Shown here in pieces: positions 56,131-64,000 of a DNA stretch of 64,000 nt (position 1 is the stretch's first letter; every line of letters starts with the position of its first letter). Location of the stretch: positions 3,252,799 through 3,316,798 of the forward strand of contig NW_023503496.1 in assembly GCF_014529535.1 (NCBI RefSeq), read 5' to 3'. Source of the DNA: Bradysia coprophila (taxonomy: Eukaryota; Arthropoda; Insecta; Diptera; Sciaridae). The position numbers and the translations under genes are program-made. The notes beneath the pieces were generated by a model. That model had not been told where the DNA came from, searched no databases, and saw only the letters and a program-made list of their open reading frames with translations.

Positions 56131-56246
56131 AGGTATGGTCTGTTCATACAAACCGGAGGACATAGCGATTTCATGAGAGGTGAGTTTGTTTATATGAAAT
56201 CGCTATGTCCTCCACTCCATACAAAGTTTGACATTCGACCATACCT
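56131..56246. mobile_element. 116-bp hairpin MITE
   Basis: Outer inverted pair AGGTATGGTC/GACCATACCT and a perfect inner 20-bp pair GGAGGACATAGCGATTTCAT (56155-56174) with its complement at 56194-56213. No ORF. Confidence 0.75.
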
Positions 56247-56362
56247 TGTGTTGACGTTCATTGCATTTATTCTCTGAAAATTGGCAGATTCTTGACAGTG
56301 TACTAGATCTGAGATTTGTTTGTGGGGAATATGAATATTTGACGGTGTCATCAAGGTTCTGA

Positions 56363-56567
56363 AAGAACAGGTTAAGACACATTCGAGTTGATCACGAAGG
56401 CGGTGTAATCAAAATTTACCTGTAGCGTCAACTAGGTTTGCAAATATTTATATGATGATTCATGATGCAAAAAAAAATAATTTTGTTTTCAAGTTGACTT
56501 TTCAAACATGTTTAAATTGTCAAGATTTGTGTTTCACCCGCCTTCGTAAGTGTCTTAACCTGTTCTT
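56363..56567. mobile_element. ~205-bp inverted-repeat element
   Basis: Ends AGAACAGGTTAAGACAC and GTGTCTTAACCTGTTCT, with CGAAGGCGG/CCGCCTTCG just inside, bound a non-coding segment. A worn relative is near 6950-7020. The next MITE is inserted directly at its right edge. Confidence 0.65.
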
Positions 56568-56568
56568 G

Positions 56569-56716
56569 CAAGACTGTATACTTTCGGGAGGTCACGCAGA
56601 TGCAGATACGCGGGTTACACACCACGTTTCATACCAAAAATTCACCACGCCATACAAATTCAATTTTGTTGAATTTGTTTGTATGGAAAATGGGTGTTCC
56701 CGCGTATACAGCCTTG
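56569..56716. mobile_element. 148-bp hAT-like MITE, second CAAGGCTG-family copy
   Basis: Ends CAAGACTGTATACTTTCGGG and CGCGTATACAGCCTTG, with GGTCACGCAGATGCAGATAC inside, show the same family as 50456-50682. The target duplication is no longer clear. Confidence 0.75.
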
Positions 56717-58811
56717 ATGGCGTGTTGATGTTTCAGTTCCATTTTTTAAAATTAGTTTTTAATTGTGATTATGACATTAGAGTAGATAAAACCTTGTTCC
56801 TAGCACGGTAGTAAATGGAAGTGTTTTTTTCGCACACGATGTGTTGCCGGGCTCGCTTCGCTCGTATCGGCAATCTCACATCTAATGCGCAAAACACTCA
56901 CGCAAAACAGTATACATTTACTACCTTATTATGAAAATAGCTATTTTGGGTAGAATTGATGGGTATCATAAGCGGCAGCTCGTTTGTTTGTCTAGGAGCG
57001 GCCGTTATGTCACTCTTCTTTATTTAATGTTATCGATGACTCAAGTTTCTACTCAATTGAGCGTACAATTATTTTTATGTTACACCTTAGGTCATTTCCT
57101 TCGAAACCAGACCTAAAGTTTTTCTTGCGCAAATTGTGGTTTTTGCTGGTAGTTGAAAGTGCATTTCATTCATTTTCATAAAAAGGAAATCTTCAACAAA
57201 TGATCCGCGTAGCTCCAGTATGTATACAATTCTAGAGAGCTACATTTAAGTGCATGACATTCTGCTGCAGAGTAGCCGAATTTTGCGTAGCTCAAAGTCT
57301 CAGAAAGTATTTGCATACCTTGAGGCATGATTAGGAAGTCAGGTTAAGCCGGTGGTCCATGTTGCACTTGTTAGTGACGTCTCTAAACAAACAAATTCGA
57401 TGTTTCTCTACTCAATCTTAAATTGTCCCCAAACAACCTTGACTATTGACCTCAAACACGCAAGCTAATTACCGGAATTTCTGTGTGGGCAGATTACCAT
57501 ATAAACGGATCAACTCCATCAAATTAAACAGAAAAACTCTTCCTAAAAGACCGATGACGAGAAAAAAAAAATCGAATACAGTTCCGATCAAAATGCTTTG
57601 ACCTTCCCCATTACAGCACCGAAAATCAATTACATTTTGTTGAATTTGTTTTAGCTCCCGGAGGCGATAACATGTTCATTGAGTGATTGATCATTATCAC
57701 CGCGCGCACAGTCTAAATTATATTTATATGTAAAAGTATATTGAGACATGAGCGAGAGACATTACGGTGTTCTTCATTCATGACAATATATTATACGCCC
57801 ATTGAACAGCATCAAGAATTAATTTTGTAGATTAAATTGTTGTGTTTGCACACCGAATGGGAATGAGACAAAGAATGCCGAGAGCGAGAGAGAAGAAGAA
57901 AAGACTGAAAGCAAATAGATTTTATTCGATTTTTTTTTTAAATTTTGTTTTTGTTTTCGTTTAGATTTAGCGAAAACGTTTTAGATAAAAATAAAAACAA
58001 GTTCATTCAATAGGAGGAGAGGTTAGAATAGTTAAATAAAAAATGGAATCAACAAAATGATTTTGATTTGTTTTAATTGGTGTGTATGCACGGTTGGTCT
58101 ACGTAACCTTGAAGACAGTGGGTAACCGGAGTTTGTTTCATTTAATATTGAATAATAATAAAAAATGATTGGCAATCTCTCTAGAGAGTATACTAGCCCA
58201 TACACACATAGTGCATGATATATATGCCGTAGAATATTGCATTTGTGCACCACATTATCAATTTTATTGTTTATTAATGCATCGGTCTATATTTGAGAGA
58301 GAGAGAAAACATAGCTAACGCCGACCCGTACGAAACACCTAATCGTATCAAAAGCCTTTAATGTGAAACTCTTTATTTCTCTTACTTCATACTCTTCTTT
58401 ACTGAAAATCATTTGCATTATCCACTCTTTGCCTTGTTATCATATACAAAAAAATTGCCGGAGGCAATATAGACAGCCCCGTACGAAGTCAACTTTCATA
58501 AATTCCTATTTAAACAGCTATATACCGCTATATTTACCTATATTTTCCCATAAATAAACATTTCACAGATGAATATGCTATTATATAGCTCTATATGCCT
58601 GTATATAGCTCAATATAGGTGAATATAGATATATATAGATGTCCATATATGGAATGCCTGAAACACCCCACACACATAACAAATTATTTCCATGTTAACA
58701 GAAACTCTCTAAGTACCATTTTTCCCAAGATATATCACTTTTATTAAAATCCAATATGGCCACCGGCAGCCATTTTGTCAGGAGACCGGAAATTTTACCG
58801 ACGCTTTACAT

Positions 58812-61800
58812 TTTTTTTTTATACAAAATTTTTTTTTTTATTTTTTTAAAACAAGTAAAAAAAAACATCATTTTACAAGTGAATCATAAATTGAATTTAT
58901 AAATTATAAATTTCATTAAATTTTTCTATCTTCGGTTGCGTTCCGAGAATGCTGCTGGCATTCCCTTGTTGTATGGCCAATGAAATTCTGTCATACAAAA
59001 ATTTCTTGGCACGCAGATCACCCGATTCGTGAATTAGCTTTTTTCCAATTGCGTCAATAAATGATTTCGTTTCTTTACACCATGGACCCATAGTTTCGAA
59101 TGCCAGTCCAACGAAAATGAAATTAGACGCCTTGATCTTTGTGTAATGGTCGTGTTTTTTCTTACAAGCGAGTTCTGCTGCCGCACCTGCCTTTTTTGAT
59201 GTAGCATGCAGGTATGATGGTGCTAAGGTGTCTACACATGTGACATCCCAAACTAAACGTTTTCCTTTGGACCAAGGTGCCAGCGTTACACCGTCCGGTC
59301 GTTTGCCATCATCACGGGATAGACCCAACGGTTCGAGTGAACTACCGTGACGAGCTGATGTCAAGGATCTATGAATTGTATGGTTTAGCAGCAGGTGTCT
59401 TGGCCAAGTGCCTTTCGCGTTTGGACAAGAGAGTCCATGAGTTCCACTTCCATCCACAAAAGAACCACAAATGCATTTGTAGTCTTCGAAGCAATGGATT
59501 CCAAGACGGAGTGCTATGCAAGTCTGAAAATCCTGATCGTTCATGAGTGTGCCGATACTGTTCGAAGGAATAACGTGAAGCCAGCCTCCACTTTCTGGCT
59601 CTTGTAATGCTGTGAAACGTGCTAAATCTTTGTCGTTATTGAATTGCATTCCAGAAATGATTCTTTCCAAATTGATGGAGTCCCAGGATTTCTGAATTGA
59701 AGGCTCATCTGGCATGCTGACATTAATTGCATTCCAATGATCATGAGATTCATTCCAGTAGTGTAGAATAACTTCGCGATCCATTGAAGGTAGAATGAGA
59801 GATACTAAGTCATACACACCATGCAGAGAACTCATGAAGGCAGGAAGACAAATGTCAGATATTCTTCTGATTCCGAGACCGCCTTTTGAAATCGGTAGAA
59901 CAGCTTGGGTCCATTGGTCTTGACCGATCGGTAAATTGAGAATAGATTCGAGACTTCGTTTTAACAAGTGGTCCATTTGATCAGTGAATATTTTGAATTT
60001 CCAGAACGCACAGGTTCGCAACATGTACGTTAGTTTGGGTATGAACATGCAATTTTTCAGAAGGCAGTATGCCGTTTGTGAGTTGACTTCGTCTAGTCTT
60101 GAAATCAACAGATGCAGCGAATTGAACTTTTTATCGAATGCAGCTTGATATCCAGATTCAAATATTGGAACCCCAAGAATTTCCAATTTGTCGTCGGTAG
60201 TGATTTGAATACCTGGTGAAAGGTTGTCGAATTGTTTCACGACAGTTTCATCAATGATCCCAGACACGAAAAACAATTCACACTTGTCCGGATTGATTTG
60301 CAGTCCACACTTTTCAGCTTCTTCAATAATTAGTTTGAAATCGTCCAATACAATCGATGGAAAATCTCCTACTGTACCGTCATCCAAATACCATGTGTTC
60401 AATTCGGAAGCAATTACTTCCACCATTGGATGTATTGTTGCACTGAATGACAATGGACCACATGGATCTCCTTGATGGCAGCCCACTTCAGAGGAAATTG
60501 TTTTATTGCCAAAAAAGAGCAATGAAGGCGACGAATAGCTCGATGATAAAAGTTGATATAAATTCGGGAAGTTTTTCGCAATACTTGTTAGCATTTTGCT
60601 TCTGTCTATCGAGTTGAAAGCATTTCGAAAGTCAATCTTCAAGATCACTTTTCCTTTGTTTGACGGATCATGAACGTATTTTCGTACGGCGTGGATTACG
60701 CTTTCTGCTCCCAGCTTTGTTGCAACTCCTACTTGGTGCGGGTTCAAATATTTGTGAGCATCTTCATGAACATGCGAACAAGCAAGTTTTCCACAAAGAC
60801 GTCGCAACGCATTACCCACTGCAATGGGGCGGATGCCGTTATCTTTTTTCGTTAATGCGCATAACGATGCTCCGAAGAAAATTGGCTTAATGGTATCTGA
60901 AATTTCGCCAGCGTTGATGAAATTGACGAATCGTGTAATAGCCTTCAGCGCTCGCTCCCCTGCTTCTCCAGCAGTCTTTGAAATAATGTCCTTGAAAAAC
61001 TGTGGTCTGAACCCGTCGATACCTGGGCCAGATCCATATGGGAATGAATTTATTTTCTTCTTAACTTGCTGTTCGTTGACAATGAAAGACTGTGAATCAA
61101 TTGAAGGTACCACTTCTGGTTTTGTTATTGATGCTGATGTTGGATGTTTTGATTTCAGCTTTATCAAAGTTTCTTCGCTGAACGGAGCTAGCTTGTCATT
61201 CGAACTTAGGATTCTTATGGCTCCTTTAATGTCAAAATCAGCAACTTTCGATTCAATTCTTTGCGCCAATGATGCTGACGGCTTTTTTTGAAGAGCACTG
61301 ATGTCGACATTGAACTGCTTAATGTTGTCCTTCACTTTCGATGTTAATGACTTATTTTTGTCTCCTTTTAAATTGAAGGAAATATATGAGAAAGTCAATA
61401 GTTGATGCCAAGCAAAGGTTGAATTCTTATCTACGCATTCATTTACGAGCTTTGAAAATTTATCTGCTGCTGAGAAACGTGCACCTTTTGGGATTCTACG
61501 TAGAGTCGGAATGTTGTTTCGAAAGAACATCAACTTTTCTGTTAACGCAGTTGGAGTTATTTTTTCCAGTGATTCCAAATTCAAAAGCTCGTCACAGTGT
61601 TTCTTATCAAGATGTGTCTGTAGACGCTTCTTGTCGACAAAAGTCCTTGATGGCGAGAAAGGACATGGAATTCTTACTTTGGAAACATTATCGTCAACTT
61701 CCTTAGTTGTTTTTGCAATATTAATTTCAGGCGGGTCAGGTAAACAAACAACATCAGAGCCATGCCTTTTGGTGTGGATTCTGAGACCTGCCCTGGTCTT

Positions 61801-61990
61801 TGCGACAAATTGACAAATGGAACAGATTAAATTTGGTTGTGTTCCAATAATGTACTCATTTCCTAGTAAGTCTTCATTCAAATCGCAAACATTTGGAGAC
61901 TCATAGTTACACAAGGTGAGGAATTCATCCAATTCGGTAGCAGGTAAATGACACTGTTCGGAATCATCATTGTAGAAGGAATCCTCCTTA
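58812..61990 (-). mobile_element. non-LTR retrotransposon insertion with 11-bp target duplication
   Basis: Flanked by ACGCTTTACAT on both sides (58801-58811 and 61991-62001). On the minus strand the 3' end is A-rich, consistent with target-primed reverse transcription. The open frame runs into the 5' junction without a start codon, so the copy is 5'-truncated. The intact empty site at about 53535-53545 confirms the boundaries. Confidence 0.88.
58897..61990 (-). CDS. zinc-finger / reverse transcriptase / restriction-like endonuclease polyprotein, 5'-truncated
   Basis: About 1030 codons are open to a stop at 58897. The first in-frame residues after the junction have no Met. N-terminal zinc fingers: CSICQFVAKTRAGLRIHTKR followed by H (C2H2), and a second of the form CPF..H..KKH. 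The reverse transcriptase has GPGIDGF, GVATKLGAESV, ILKIDFRNAFNSIDR, GCHQGDPCGPLSFS and the catalytic YLDDGTVG. Then come thumb and linker, a CCHC-like CICGSFVDGSGTHGLSC, and a C-terminal RPDGVTLAPW..WDVTCVDTLAPSY resembling a PD-(D/E)xK endonuclease. This order (zinc fingers, RT, knuckle, endonuclease) is that of R2/NeSL-type LINEs. The clade is inferred by architecture only. Apart from the missing start, no lesion is seen. Confidence 0.85.
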
Positions 61991-62425
61991 ACGCTTTACA
62001 TTCGTTAATACCTTTCAAACAAAAAAAAATTCATGAAATTCGGTCAAAATTTACTCGAGATATTGACAAAATACTCCACGTTCTCTGTACGGCCGAGTAC
62101 CCAGATAAGAGCTCACTCCAAGAGACCTAGCTCACGCTCCGGTGAAACGAATTTCATGAACTTTTTTTCCCTGATTGGTACGGTCAATACCTATCTAATA
62201 AAGCTAAAACAGACGAAATATGTTCAAATGTAGCCGACCTACAAGCAAAAACTGCTTGCCGCCCTGTGCCTGTTTCACACCAAGGGGTCTAACTCACGAG
62301 TCGGTCACTGATTTGGCGTCTCTAGACAACCACAATAGGTTTCCCCTTACTCAGGGAGTCCAATTCGAGGTGTTACAAACGTATGCGTAAACCTATAAGA
62401 CCCCAGTACTTCGTACGGGTCTAAA

Positions 62426-63200
62426 AACCACCGGACACATTTGGTTCTACATTACAGAAGGTTTAAAATTTAACCTCAACCCACTAAAAATCGTTCTAAA
62501 AATCTTTTCCACTTTTTCGATTAAATTTGAAAACCGGCCGTTCTTGCCACTTTTTAATTGAAAGCATTTATGGGAAATTGATTGTATCGAGTTGTAGGTC
62601 TGTCAGAGTGAACTGCATGAATAATCTGAGGTGTGTGAATGCAGTTCAGAAATTGTTTGAGAGGAGTATAACACAGCTGTTGCTGGAATAATGTTGTACA
62701 CATAACTAGAGCTAAAAAGTCCAGTTCTCGTGTGAAGTTTGATGCGAAGCTAAAAAGGTCACACGAAAACGCTACGCTATGAACTACAAAAAGAAACTTT
62801 TCATCCTGGAGTACCAAAAACGTCACATTCACTCACCAAATTTAGTACCGAAAGAGCAACATTCTCCCCTACTTTTCTCTCACACTTTTCATTCCCGCTT
62901 ATGTCATTTTCGATCCTATCTTGATTGTTTCCCAGATAAGTCAATTTGTTGTATGCACGCGAATATAATTTTTTTGCAGTTTTGTGCCAATGCATACGGA
63001 CTGCTTTCGGCATTTGTGAGAATGCATGCATACGGAACGGACTTCTTTCGGCATTAATACGGATTGCTTTTTAATTGCTACAATGTGTTGTTCAGTTTTG
63101 TTTTCCAAGATGAAATAGTATGTTGTAACGTTGTAATGTTGATTTTTTCAGCATTATACCCAAGTTTTACTTACGAGCGGAGCGAGTAAGGAAAATTGGG
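62426..63200. other. no gene seen
   Basis: AT-rich spacer with a short hairpin CCCAAGTTTTACTTACGAGC / ..AGCGAGTAAGGAAAATTGGG near 63160-63200. No gene. Confidence 0.45.
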
Positions 63201-63900
63201 TCGTGTGCTGAAAAAATCTCATTACAATACGTGTAACACATCATGCTTTGTGCCAACCGAGAATTGAAATAGACAAGAGCACAAAAAATCATAATTTTCA
63301 TTGTAAACAATCACTCTTCGAATTTGATCGATCACATTGCTTTGCATTTTCTCAAACGAATGCTGTAACAACTCATACAAATTCCATATCAACACTGCTT
63401 TGAGTGTTGTAATATTACATCAAACGAGTGCTGAAATAAGTCACTTTACAACACTAAAATGAGTGCTGAAATGAGTCGTATTTCAGTTCTCGGTGGCACA
63501 AAATAGTATTCATCACTCGGATCCAAAAAGTGTGTTTTCGACAACTGTGGAAACACACCTTCAAACACAAATTCTTGATCCTAGTGATGAAATATACTAT
63601 TGTGCCACCGAGAATTGAAATGCCACTCTTTTCAGCACTCATTTGAGTGTTGTAAAGTGACTTATTTCAGCATCCGTTTGATGTGATATTACAACACTCA
63701 AAGGAGTGTTGATATGGAATTTGTATGAGTTGTTACAGCATTCGTTTGAGAAAATGCAAAGCAATGTGATCGATCAAATTTGAAGAGTGATTGTTTACAA
63801 TGAAAATTATGATTTTTTGTGCTCTTGTCTATTTCAATTCTCGGTTGGCACAAAGCATGATGTGTTACACGTATTGTAATGAGATTTTTTCAGCACACGA
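63201..63900. mobile_element. 700-bp near-perfect palindrome (foldback element)
   Basis: Begins TCGTGTGCTGAAAAAATCTC and ends with the exact complement. Arms of about 330 bp meet around 63550, with a short spacer containing GTGTGTTTTCGACAACTGTG. Within the arms, short GAGTGTTGTAA/TTACAACACTC and GAGTGCTGAAA modules recur. No ORF. Differences between arms are few (e.g. a CTGCTTTG versus AAAGGAG block), implying recent origin or gene conversion. Confidence 0.9.
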
Positions 63901-64000
63901 ATGTTCGTTAATTTCGCGGATTGCACTGTCGTTTCGTAATTGCGAAACGGTGACTTTCTGAAGAAATGACGAGTAGTCGCCGTTTCTTCTCATTTTATAA

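Larger units (their letters stand above)
55588..58312. other. gene-poor stretch with MITEs
   Basis: Upstream of the ubiquitin-like gene. It holds the hairpin element at 56131-56246, an inverted-repeat element at about 56363-56567 and a MITE at 56569-56716. No other gene is seen. Confidence 0.5.
58313..62425 (-). mobile_element. ~1.2-kb repeat element, copy 2 (minus), split by a retrotransposon
   Basis: The element of 52829-54050 in inverse orientation. Its two halves are 58313-58811 and 61991-62425. The halves join perfectly in the other copy at ACGCTTTACAT, so the intervening 3.2 kb is a later insertion. Confidence 0.88.

Noticed and set aside
59277..61813. Several plus-strand frames over the retrotransposon
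   Set aside because: Antisense shadows of the reverse transcriptase ORF.

Overview
This is a eukaryotic window that looks like nuclear DNA of a dipteran insect. Genes have 56-68 bp GT-AG introns and the intergenic DNA is AT-rich. The recognisable genes are insect-like: RpS4, the SR-repetitive matrix protein SRm160/SRRM1, the clamp-loader subunit CHTF18 (Drosophila cutlet) and an RR-2 cuticle protein with a TATA/TCAGT promoter. I infer a nematoceran fly, perhaps a fungus gnat, but the sequence alone does not prove this.

Layout. 1-1800: 157-bp satellite, plus orientation. 2292-4879: cutlet-like gene with a one-base frameshift and no visible C-terminal exons. 5996-6708: possible small secreted proline-rich protein carrying a VLRLRGG motif. 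7957-8657: the same satellite, inverted. 8.7-13.5 kb: foldback elements. 13515-18941 (minus): SRm160 in six coding exons. 20987-21321: a MITE (miniature inverted-repeat transposable element). 22021-24771: RpS4 in five exons, with a duplicated H/ACA snoRNA-like segment in introns 3 and 4. 25975-29928: a ~3.95 kb Tc1/mariner-type transposon carrying an intact-looking DD34E transposase and a second, unrecognised 331-aa ORF. 30194-30728: small secreted cupin gene. 31312-33944: long inverted repeat around an RNase H relic. 36554-42893 (minus): RR-2 cuticle gene whose first coding exon is only ATG AAG, behind a 3.9 kb intron.

The right third is poor in genes and rich in mobile DNA. It holds an RTE-type LINE tail (46.2-46.6 kb), a 1.3 kb hAT-type non-autonomous element with exact 8-bp target duplications (48186-49509), several MITEs, and two inverted copies of a ~1.2 kb repeat (52829-54050 and 58313-62425). 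One of those copies is split by a 3.2 kb zinc-finger/RT/endonuclease retrotransposon with an 11-bp target duplication (58812-61990). Between the two copies lies a short ubiquitin-like gene (55216-55587, minus) with a possible N-myristoylation signal. A 700-bp near-perfect palindrome ends the window (63201-63900).

The host genes do not form a pathway; they are ordinary scattered loci. The genes that act together are those inside mobile units, chiefly the two convergent ORFs of the 25975-29928 element. Exon junctions were inferred by eye from splice consensus and frame continuity. Protein family calls are from recognition, not database search.
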